Below the pieces are notes generated by a model. That model saw only the letters and a program-made list of their open reading frames with translations. It ran no database searches and had not been told where the DNA came from. Position numbers and translations under genes: made by a program. This document shows positions 1-4,815 of a stretch of DNA of 5,162 nt, piece by piece. The stretch's first letter is position 1; each line of letters starts with the position of its first letter. The stretch is from Pseudomonadota bacterium (GTDB taxonomy: Bacteria > Pseudomonadota > Gammaproteobacteria > Steroidobacterales > Steroidobacteraceae), in assembly GCA_021792815.1 (NCBI GenBank), contig JAJYTX010000260.1:1-5162 (forward strand), in the 5' to 3' direction.

Positions 1-428
1 ACGAACGGCATGCAGGTGCGGATGACGGGGATGAAGCACGATACCGCGATCGCCTTGCCGCCATGGCGCAGAAAAAAGGCCTCGGTGCGACGCAGGTACT
101 CGACCTTGAGCAGACGGTAGCGGCCGCTGAAGGCGCGCGGACCGATCAGCCGGCCCGCGCGGTAGTTGACGGTGTAACCGAGCACGGCCGCGAGCCCCAA
201 CACCACGGAGGCAAGCGGAGCGCTCAACGTGCCGCCGGAATCCACGGCCGCAAGCGCTCCGACACCGAAGAGCAGCGAATCCCCGGGCAGGAATACCGCC
301 ACCACCACCCCGGTCTGCGCGAAGATGACGCCGAACAGGAGGGGGTACGTCCAGATGCCGACCTCGGCGAGCAGCGCCGCAAGGTGCCGGTCGAGGTGCA
401 GGACGAAATCGATCAGCCACGCGAGCAT
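1..428 (-). CDS. dedA: DedA-family (VTT/SNARE-associated domain) inner-membrane protein, C-terminus beyond window edge
   Basis: The 142 N-terminal codons are present; the rest lies beyond base 1. Members of this family (PF09335) are polytopic inner-membrane proteins linked to undecaprenyl-phosphate or phospholipid recycling and to proton-motive-force homeostasis. The N-terminus (LIDFVLHLD at 5-13), FLPGDSLLF (46-54), the NY..GR region (88-93), the EYL.RTEAFF block (110-119), GGKAI (123-127) and FIPVIRT (132-138) line up with my recollection of E. coli DedA. D50 and R137, matching YqjA D51 and R136, are kept. Q38 stands where family members have Glu (YqjA E39), C131 where they have Arg (YqjA R130), and Y85 where a Gly-Asp pair is usual. 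The ATG start is supported by GGAGGT on the minus strand (bases 436-441), 7 bases upstream. It lies 20 bases after the envC stop, so co-transcription is likely. E. coli dedA lies elsewhere, near truA and accD, so this linkage differs. Confidence 0.9.
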   Translation of the reverse strand, partial: MLAWLIDFVLHLDRHLAALLAEVGIWTYPLLFGVIFAQTGVVVAVFLPGDSLLFGVGALAAVDSGGTLSAPLASVVLGLAAVLGYTVNYRAGRLIGPRAFSGRYRLLKVEYLRRTEAFFLRHGGKAIAVSCFIPVIRTCMPF

Positions 429-435
429 ATCAGGG

Positions 436-441
436 ACCTCC
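436..441 (-). promoter_or_regulatory. Shine-Dalgarno sequence of dedA
   Basis: The minus strand reads GGAGGT here, 7 bases before the ATG whose first base is 428. It is the strongest ribosome binding site in the window and fixes the dedA start. It lies in the 20-base gap after the envC stop codon. Confidence 0.75.
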
Positions 442-448
442 GTTCGCT

Positions 449-1609
449 CTAGCGGGCATGGCGCTCGAGCCACAGCCGTGGATCGACCGGCTGGGTGCCG
501 CGTCGAATGCCGAAGTACAGCTCCGGGCGGCTGGCCCCGCCGGTGTCGCCGGCCTCGGCAATCATCTGCCCGGCGGCGACCTCCTGGCCGACGCGCGCAT
601 ACAGGCGGTCGTTGTGCCCGTAGAGACTCATGTAGCCTCCGCCGTGATCGATGATGATGAGCAGGCCCAGGCCCGCGAGCCAGTCCGCATAGATGACCCG
701 TCCCGGGCCGACCGCATGTACCGGCGCATCGGGCTGCGTGGCGATCAGATCGCCATCCCAGCGCAGACCGCCGGCGCGCGGCTGACCGAAGCGCGCGATG
801 AGCCGTCCGGCCACCGGCCAGGGCAGGTGGCCTTCCAGGCGCCCGAAGTGCTCGTGCTCGGCCGGCAGCCGCGCTTCGGCCCGGCGCAGCGCGGCGAGCA
901 GTGATTGCAGCGCCGCCTGCTGTCGGCGCAGCAGGGCCAGGCGTTGCGCCCGCGTGCGGGTCCTGGCGGCGAGGGTGGCCAGGACGCGCTCGCGGCGCGC
1001 ACCCGCCTGCTCGAGCACCGCGAACTGCGCCTGACGCTGCTGCTCGAGGCTCTGAAGATGCGCATCTTCGGCCCTCAGGTTGGCGTCGAGTTGGTCGATC
1101 CGCTTCAGATCGGTCTCGACGTCCCGGATCCGCCGCGAACGTTGGCGGGTGAAATAGCTGTAATAGGCGAACATCCGGCCGATCCGGCTCGGGTCACCGT
1201 GATCGAGCAGCAGCGTCAGAGGCCCTTCCCGTCCGATCAGGTAGGCGGCACGCAGCTCGCCCGTCAGGGCCTGGCGATCGCTGTGCAGGTCCGTCTCGCA
1301 CTGCTGCCTCTCGGCCGCCAGGGCGGCCCGCCTGGCCGCTGCCGCGGCGCGCTGGCGGCGAATCGCCTGCAGCGCGGCGCGCGCGGCACCTGCGGATTTC
1401 TCGGTGGCGCGCAGCCTGCGGGTCAGGCGGTCCTGCTCGATGCGGGACTGGCTGACCTGGCGGACGACGCGCGCGATCTGCGCCTGTACGGCCCGCAGCT
1501 GCGCCTGGGCATGCCGGGCGGCGAGGCTCGGAGGCACCGCTGAGGCCGTCCGCGAACCGAGGCCCGACGCCAGGGCCGCCAGGACCAGATAAGCCAGGAC
1601 GCGCCCCAT
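449..1609 (-). CDS. envC: EnvC-like murein hydrolase activator with degenerate LytM/M23 domain
   Basis: The predicted product is a 386-residue periplasmic protein. A signal peptide covers residues 1-24 (hydrophobic core 4-17, ASA before the likely cleavage). A long Arg/Ala/Gln-rich coiled coil spans about 30-255 and is interrupted by the envC-type segment AAYLIGREGPLTLLL at 121-135. A LytM/peptidase M23 domain fills about 263-382. EnvC proteins are recruited to the septum by FtsEX and activate amidases (AmiA/AmiB in E. coli) rather than cutting peptidoglycan. The domain agrees: the zinc-ligand His and Asp are W284 and L288, and the HxH motif is replaced by E363-L-Y365. LYGHN (329-333) does keep a His that E. 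coli EnvC appears to lack. The ATG at 1609 has AGAGGT 11 bases upstream. In-frame ATGs at 1642 and 1654 would add 11 or 15 residues, including an Arg-rich n-region, and cannot be excluded. The frame stays open back to 1981, but that part is antisense to the rhodanese gene. Divergent orientation to yibN matches E. coli, without gpmI between. Confidence 0.9.
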   Translation of the reverse strand: MGRVLAYLVLAALASGLGSRTASAVPPSLAARHAQAQLRAVQAQIARVVRQVSQSRIEQDRLTRRLRATEKSAGAARAALQAIRRQRAAAAARRAALAAERQQCETDLHSDRQALTGELRAAYLIGREGPLTLLLDHGDPSRIGRMFAYYSYFTRQRSRRIRDVETDLKRIDQLDANLRAEDAHLQSLEQQRQAQFAVLEQAGARRERVLATLAARTRTRAQRLALLRRQQAALQSLLAALRRAEARLPAEHEHFGRLEGHLPWPVAGRLIARFGQPRAGGLRWDGDLIATQPDAPVHAVGPGRVIYADWLAGLGLLIIIDHGGGYMSLYGHNDRLYARVGQEVAAGQMIAEAGDTGGASRPELYFGIRRGTQPVDPRLWLERHAR

Positions 1610-1662
1610 CCTTGGACGCGACCTCTGCCGACGATGATCCATGCCGGATTGCATAGGAACGC

Positions 1663-1668
1663 TATAAT
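1663..1668 (+). promoter_or_regulatory. -10 box of the rhodanese-grxC-secB-gpsA operon
   Basis: A perfect TATAAT lies in the divergent gap, 43 bases before the rhodanese ATG. Transcription would start near 1673-1675, leaving a leader of about 38 bases that holds a TTTTT run (1677-1681). No good -35 hexamer stands 16-18 bases upstream: TTGCAT (1649-1654) is only 8 bases away. Activator dependence or other promoter contacts are therefore possible. The call rests on the consensus match and its position. Confidence 0.6.
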
Positions 1669-1669
1669 G
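1664..1669 (-). promoter_or_regulatory. Possible -10 box of envC-dedA, overlapping the opposite -10
   Basis: On the minus strand the same AT-rich patch reads CATTAT. This keeps the important A2 and T6 of the -10 consensus (4 of 6 matches). A start near 1657 would give the ATG at 1609 a leader of about 48 bases. No -35 element is convincing. It is proposed because envC needs a promoter in this short gap and this is its only AT-rich patch of the right kind. Confidence 0.3.
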
Positions 1670-1711
1670 CGCGACCTTTTTAGGACCGATACAGTCTTCT
1701 GTGCCTGGCTC

Positions 1712-2149
1712 ATGGATCATCTCATCCAGTACGTACATGTCCATCACTGGCTCGTCGCGGCAACGGTCGCAGTCGCCGTGCTCGCGATCGTGGCCGAAAT
1801 GCGTGCCCGCGGCGAGAGCTTCGCATCGGTGTCGCCCCAGGAGGCGATCCAGCTGATGAACCGCGGGGCGCTGGCGATCGACCTGCGTCCGCAGGAACAA
1901 TATGCGGCCGGACACCTGTCGGGCGCACGGCGCATGGACGCCGAGCAGATTCTCAAGGGCTCGGAATTGCTGAAAAAACACAAGCAGAAGCCGCTGATCG
2001 TCTACTGTGACCGCGGTTCACTCGCTGCCTCCGCCGTGCGGCAGCTGCGTGCTCAGGGCTTCGCCCAGGTGGTCAACCTTCGCGGCGGGCTCTCGGCCTG
2101 GCGCGCCGGGCAGCTGCCGCTGGAAAAGGACGCGGGTCACAAGGCATGA
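1712..2149 (+). CDS. yibN: Membrane-anchored rhodanese-domain protein, YibN-like
   Basis: The predicted protein has 145 residues, close to E. coli YibN. One N-terminal transmembrane segment (about 13-29, Val/Ala/Leu-rich) is followed by a single rhodanese domain (about 38-135). The DLR motif (57-59) and the persulfide loop VYCDRGS (97-103) are present, with C99 (bases 2006-2008) as the expected catalytic cysteine, so sulfurtransferase chemistry is plausible. The physiological substrate is unknown; E. coli YibN has been reported to interact with the YidC insertase. The ATG at 1712 is chosen because it starts just before the membrane segment and lies downstream of the -10 box. In-frame ATGs at 1634 and 1667 fall upstream of or inside the promoter. 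No Shine-Dalgarno sequence is evident. It is the first gene of the operon and its stop overlaps the grxC start (ATGA). Confidence 0.88.
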   Translation: MDHLIQYVHVHHWLVAATVAVAVLAIVAEMRARGESFASVSPQEAIQLMNRGALAIDLRPQEQYAAGHLSGARRMDAEQILKGSELLKKHKQKPLIVYCDRGSLAASAVRQLRAQGFAQVVNLRGGLSAWRAGQLPLEKDAGHKA

Positions 2150-2412
2150 GCCAGCCCAAGGTGCTGATGTACGCGACCGCGTGGTGTCCCTACTGCGCGC
2201 GCGCCCGGCAACTGCTGCAGCAAAAGGGGATCGCCTTCGAGGAAATCGATGTCGATGCACGCCCGCAAGCGCGCGCCGAGATGCTGGCTCGCAGCCGCCG
2301 GCACACCGTCCCGCAGATCTTCATCGGCGAGACGCATGTCGGAGGCTGCGACGACCTTTACGAGCTCGATGCCCGCGGCGGCCTCGACACACTGTTGAAA
2401 CCCGGAGTCTGA
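2146..2412 (+). CDS. grxC: Glutaredoxin 3 (GrxC)
   Basis: This is a dithiol glutaredoxin of 88 residues, a normal length for the family. It has the CPYC active site (C14, C17), the cis-proline motif TVPQIF (54-59) and the glutathione-binding GGCDDL (66-71), then the LDARGGLD ending shared with E. coli Grx3. It reduces protein disulfides and glutathione mixed disulfides in the cytoplasm, using glutathione. C68 matches the extra cysteine of E. coli Grx3. The ATG overlaps the rhodanese stop codon by 4 bases. AAGGA at 2126-2130 is too far upstream to serve well, so translational coupling is likely. Placement between yibN and secB is the classic gammaproteobacterial order. Confidence 0.97.
   Translation: MSQPKVLMYATAWCPYCARARQLLQQKGIAFEEIDVDARPQARAEMLARSRRHTVPQIFIGETHVGGCDDLYELDARGGLDTLLKPGV
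2404..2407 (+). promoter_or_regulatory. Shine-Dalgarno sequence of secB
   Basis: GGAG lies inside the last codons of grxC, 8 bases before the secB ATG at 2416. It supports that start and close translation of the two genes. Confidence 0.6.
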
Positions 2413-2415
2413 CAC

Positions 2416-2901
2416 ATGGCGAACGAAGCCGCCGGCACCGCGCCGGCATTGGATGATGCCACTGGCCCGATCCTGCACCTGCAGCACGTCTATCTCAAGG
2501 ACTGCTCGTACGAGGCCCCGAACGGCCCACGCGGCGAAGGCAACTGGAATCCGCAGATCAACCTCGATCTTCACACGGGCGTGACCATGCTCGCGCCCGA
2601 GGTGCAGGAAGTCGTGCTCACGGTGACCGTGTCGGCCAAGCAGGGCGAGACCACCGTGTTCCTGGTCGAGGTCAAACAGGCGGGCGTGTTCGTGCTGCGC
2701 AACCTGTCCGAGGAAGACACCAAGCGCGCCATCGGCGCCGTCTGCCCGGGCGTGCTGTTCCCCTATGCGCGCGCGCAGGTATCGCAGTTGATCACCCTGG
2801 GCGGATTTCCGCAGCTGCTGCTGCCGCCCGTGAACTTCGACGCGCTTTACGCAGCCAATCAGAACCAGCCGCAGTCGGTCCCGGTGCAACAGGCCAACTG
2901 A
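2416..2901 (+). CDS. secB: Protein-export chaperone SecB
   Basis: This 161-residue protein is slightly longer than E. coli SecB. SecB is a cytosolic homotetramer that keeps preproteins unfolded and delivers them to SecA at the SecYEG translocon. Family signatures are present: the first strand HVYLKDCSYEAPN (24-36), NPQINLDL (45-52), the CPGVLFPYAR block (109-118) and GGFPQLLLPPVNFDALY (129-145). The N-terminal 18 residues are low in complexity and the tail is Gln-rich, both variable in the family. The ATG is 3 bases after the grxC stop. secB is largely a proteobacterial gene, which supports the taxonomic reading. Confidence 0.97.
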   Translation: MANEAAGTAPALDDATGPILHLQHVYLKDCSYEAPNGPRGEGNWNPQINLDLHTGVTMLAPEVQEVVLTVTVSAKQGETTVFLVEVKQAGVFVLRNLSEEDTKRAIGAVCPGVLFPYARAQVSQLITLGGFPQLLLPPVNFDALYAANQNQPQSVPVQQAN

Positions 2902-2907
2902 AGCGCC

Positions 2908-2926
2908 GAGGCGGCTCGAAAGCCTC
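2908..2926 (+). repeat. Small inverted repeat (hairpin) between secB and gpsA
   Basis: GAGGC (2908-2912) can pair with GCCTC (2922-2926) around a 9-base loop. A competing stem pairs GGCT (2913-2916) with AGCC (2921-2924) around CGAA. No T-run follows, so this is not a standard terminator. It lies 5 bases before the gpsA ATG, in the place of its ribosome binding site, and could influence gpsA translation. That role is inferred. Confidence 0.35.
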
Positions 2927-2931
2927 CGCTC

Positions 2932-3948
2932 ATGAGCGCCGCCGGCAGCGGATTACCCATCGCCGTGCTCGGCGCGGGTTCGTGGGGCACGGCGCTCGCA
3001 ATACAGTTCGCGCGCAGCGGACGTCCGACACGGCTGTGGGGCCGTGACCGCGCACAGCTGGCGGTCATGGCCCGCGAACGATGCAACAGCCGCTACCTGT
3101 CCTCGGGCGCGTTCCCCGAGGCGCTGCGGGTGCAGTCCGATCTGGCGGGCGCACTTCGGGGAGCGCGCGACGTGTTGATCGCGGTGCCGAGCCACGCCTT
3201 CCGCGCGCTGCTCGAGGCGATCCGGCCGTTGCTCACGGAGGACATGCAGCTCGCCTGGGCCACCAAGGGTTTCGAGCTGCCCTCCGGCTGTCTCCCCCAT
3301 CAGATCGCACGTGAGGTCCTGGGCCCGAAACGGTCGGTCGCCGTCCTCTCGGGGCCGACCTTCGCGCGCGAGGTCGGCGCCGGGCTGCCCACCGCGATGA
3401 CCATCGCATCCACGGATGCGGCCTTCGCCAAGGCGCTGGCACAGGATCTGTCCTCGACGAACTTCCGCGTCTACACCGCGACCGACATCGTCGGGGTCGA
3501 GGTCGGCGGGGCGGTCAAGAACGTGCTGGCGGTCGGCGCCGGGCTGTCCGATGGCCTGGGGCTGGGCGCCAACGCACGCGTGGCGCTCATCACCCGCGGG
3601 CTGGCCGAGATGATGCGCCTCGGCGTCGCCCTCGGCGCACAGCGTGAGACCTTCATGGGTCTGGCGGGTCTCGGTGACCTGGTCCTCACCTGTACCGACG
3701 ATCAATCGCGCAACCGGCGATTCGGCCTGCAGCTCGCGGCGGGCAAACGACCCGCTGAGGCGCTCGAAGCGATCGGCCAGGTGGTGGAAGGCTATCCGGC
3801 CGCGCGCGCGCTGCGCGCGGTCGCCGCCCGGGCCGGCATCGAAATGCCGCTGTGTGAGAGCATCTACCGGGTTCTTTACGAGGACGTGCCGGCCAGAGAG
3901 GCGGTGCGCGAGCTGATGAGCCGGCCGATCAAATCCGAGGCCGACTGA
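2932..3948 (+). CDS. gpsA: NAD(P)+-dependent glycerol-3-phosphate dehydrogenase
   Basis: This 338-residue cytoplasmic enzyme reduces dihydroxyacetone phosphate to sn-glycerol-3-phosphate, the backbone precursor of phospholipids. The Rossmann motif GAGSWGTALA is at 14-23, followed by TKG (111-113), SGPTFAREV (140-148) and GGAVKNVLAVGAGLSDGLG (192-210) with the expected catalytic K196. GLAGLGDLVLTC (243-254) and QSRNRRFG (258-265) complete the substrate site, so every signature expected of an active enzyme is present. The ATG is the only possible start: the frame is open back to the secB stop but holds no other initiation codon. No good Shine-Dalgarno sequence precedes it, and the 30-base spacer contains a hairpin. 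In E. coli cysE follows gpsA; here an SRPBCC gene follows. Confidence 0.97.
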   Translation: MSAAGSGLPIAVLGAGSWGTALAIQFARSGRPTRLWGRDRAQLAVMARERCNSRYLSSGAFPEALRVQSDLAGALRGARDVLIAVPSHAFRALLEAIRPLLTEDMQLAWATKGFELPSGCLPHQIAREVLGPKRSVAVLSGPTFAREVGAGLPTAMTIASTDAAFAKALAQDLSSTNFRVYTATDIVGVEVGGAVKNVLAVGAGLSDGLGLGANARVALITRGLAEMMRLGVALGAQRETFMGLAGLGDLVLTCTDDQSRNRRFGLQLAAGKRPAEALEAIGQVVEGYPAARALRAVAARAGIEMPLCESIYRVLYEDVPAREAVRELMSRPIKSEAD

Positions 3949-3953
3949 GCATT

Positions 3954-3962
3954 TGGCACAAT
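3954..3962 (+). promoter_or_regulatory. Possible extended -10 promoter for a leaderless SRPBCC transcript
   Basis: TGG followed by CACAAT fits a TGn-extended -10 element (CACAAT has 4 of 6 consensus bases, including A2 and T6). It ends 7 bases before the ATG at 3970, so transcription would start at or next to the start codon. No -35 hexamer and no Shine-Dalgarno sequence are seen. It could be chance, but the layout resembles that in front of pyrD. Confidence 0.35.
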
Positions 3963-3969
3963 AGCGCCC

Positions 3970-4410
3970 ATGGAAAAGACGCGGGGCTATGCCCATCGGC
4001 TCGATCTTCGCGCAGACGTACCGGCCGTCTGGCATGCGCTCACGGATCCGTCCGCGCTGACGTTGTGGTGCTCGCCCGATGCCCGGATCAGTCCACGTCC
4101 CGGCGGGCTGTTCCGGGCCTGCGTCGACCGGGTGACCGAGCTGGAAGCGTACATCGACGTGTTCGAGCCCGGCAGACGGCTGCGGCTCATTTATCTTCCC
4201 TCGGCCTCGCTCCCGCAGGCCGACAGCGCCCTGGTCGATGACTTCGTGCTTGAAGCGGCGGGCACGGGCACCATTATACGGTTGTTGGGCTCGGGAATTC
4301 CCGGCTCACGCGAGTGGGATGTCCAGTACATGCGCCTGAGGACCGGTTGGCAGGCGGCGCTGATCCGCCTGAAGGCCCTGATCCAGGGCGGAAATCCGGA
4401 GAATCCGTGA
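3970..4410 (+). CDS. SRPBCC / START-like (AHSA1-type) domain protein, function unknown
   Basis: The 146-residue product has the layout of a single SRPBCC (Bet v1-like) hydrophobic-pocket domain. An N-terminal strand leads into VPAVWHALTDPSALTLWCSP (17-36), the usual VW.ALTDP helix. A PGG.F turn (44-48) and strands to about 106 follow, then a C-terminal helix GWQAALIRLKALIQG (126-140). Such proteins bind hydrophobic ligands or act as AHSA1-like factors; no catalytic motif is visible and I cannot assign a ligand. The first ATG after the gpsA stop is the start, 21 bases away and without a Shine-Dalgarno sequence. Its stop overlaps the GTG of the next gene (GTGA), so it is probably translated together with that membrane protein. 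Confidence 0.85.
   Translation: MEKTRGYAHRLDLRADVPAVWHALTDPSALTLWCSPDARISPRPGGLFRACVDRVTELEAYIDVFEPGRRLRLIYLPSASLPQADSALVDDFVLEAAGTGTIIRLLGSGIPGSREWDVQYMRLRTGWQAALIRLKALIQGGNPENP
4398..4401 (+). promoter_or_regulatory. Shine-Dalgarno sequence for the GTG start of the small membrane protein
   Basis: GGAG stands 5 bases before the GTG at 4407. It decides in favour of this overlapping GTG over an in-frame ATG at 4314, deep inside the SRPBCC gene. Confidence 0.6.
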
Positions 4411-4808
4411 CCGCTTTCGTACTGCGCGCGCTGATCAGCGCGCTCGGTCTCTGGCTCGCCACGCGGTGGGTGCCCGGGATCCGGATCGATGACCCGGGCA
4501 CGCTGGTGCTGGCCGGACTGTTGCTCGGTGTCATCAACGCCATCGTGCGCCCGGTCGTCATCCTGCTGACGCTGCCGCTCACGGTACTCTCCCTGGGTAT
4601 CTTCCTGCTGGTGGTCAACACCGCCATGCTGGCGCTGGTGGCGTGGATGCTGCCGGGTTTCCACATCGTTGGATTCTGGGCGGCCTTCCAGACCGCGCTG
4701 ATCGTCTGGCTCGCCGGCTGGCTGGCCTCCTGGCTGATCGGCCCCAAGGGCCGGATCCAGATCCACATCCACCGGCAGGGACGCGGTGGCGGACCTCCGG
4801 TGCGATAA
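4407..4808 (+). CDS. Small four-helix membrane protein, phage holin family 4_2 / YvlD-like
   Basis: The 133-residue protein begins at GTG, overlapping the SRPBCC stop by 4 bases. Four hydrophobic segments are visible at about 3-21, 32-50, 54-80 and 88-111, then a short basic, Gly-rich tail. The segment GLLLGVINAIVRPVVILLTLPLTVLSLGIF (37-66) matches PF04020 (phage holin family 4 / YvlD) as I remember it. Despite the name, most bacterial members are chromosomal, not in prophages, and lack proven holin activity. No endolysin or phage gene lies nearby, so lysis is unlikely here. The stop TAA is part of the -10-like motif in front of pyrD, which begins 7 bases downstream. Confidence 0.85.
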   Translation: MTAFVLRALISALGLWLATRWVPGIRIDDPGTLVLAGLLLGVINAIVRPVVILLTLPLTVLSLGIFLLVVNTAMLALVAWMLPGFHIVGFWAAFQTALIVWLAGWLASWLIGPKGRIQIHIHRQGRGGGPPVR

Positions 4809-4809
4809 T
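4801..4809 (+). promoter_or_regulatory. Possible extended -10 promoter for a leaderless pyrD transcript
   Basis: TGC followed by GATAAT is a good TGn-extended -10 element (5 of 6 consensus bases in the hexamer). It overlaps the stop codon of the upstream gene. Only 6 bases separate it from the ATG at 4816, so the expected transcription start coincides with the start codon. No Shine-Dalgarno sequence or clear -35 is present. Read-through from the upstream gene with coupled translation is the alternative. Confidence 0.4.
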
Positions 4810-4815
4810 GCCCGG

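Noticed and set aside
63..904. + strand open frames opposite dedA and envC
   Set aside because: They show no family motifs, while the - strand translation gives clear DedA and EnvC sequences.
1677..1681. TTTTT run as a terminator
   Set aside because: No stable hairpin precedes it. It lies just after the -10 box, in the initial transcribed region.
1634..1711. Upstream in-frame ATGs (1634, 1667) for the rhodanese gene
   Set aside because: 1667 lies inside the TATAAT and 1634 lies before it. The added residues do not resemble YibN, whose membrane anchor begins soon after the 1712 ATG.
1610..1981. Open extension of the envC frame upstream of 1609, back to an ATG at 1981
   Set aside because: It runs antisense through the rhodanese gene and beyond the promoter region, and it lacks any signal peptide at its start. 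The secretory signal begins at 1609 (or 1642). Open antisense frames are common at this GC content.
2137..2889. 250-codon open frame on the - strand opposite grxC and secB
   Set aside because: There is no domain, and it is antisense to two confidently identified conserved genes.
3800..3820. 8-bp perfect GC-alternating inverted repeat with a 5-base loop inside gpsA
   Set aside because: It encodes an ordinary Ala/Arg/Leu stretch in a conserved gene. Alternating GC runs are expected here from codon bias, and no T-run or other signal follows.
2953..4035. 360-codon open frame on the - strand opposite gpsA
   Set aside because: It is a mirror of gpsA codon bias, rich in Arg, His, Gly and Gln, with no recognisable domain. 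gpsA itself has a complete set of family motifs.
4407..4808. Prophage or lysis cassette, suggested by the holin-family name
   Set aside because: No endolysin, spanin, integrase or att-like repeats are nearby. The gene sits between chromosomal housekeeping genes, and the family is common outside phages.
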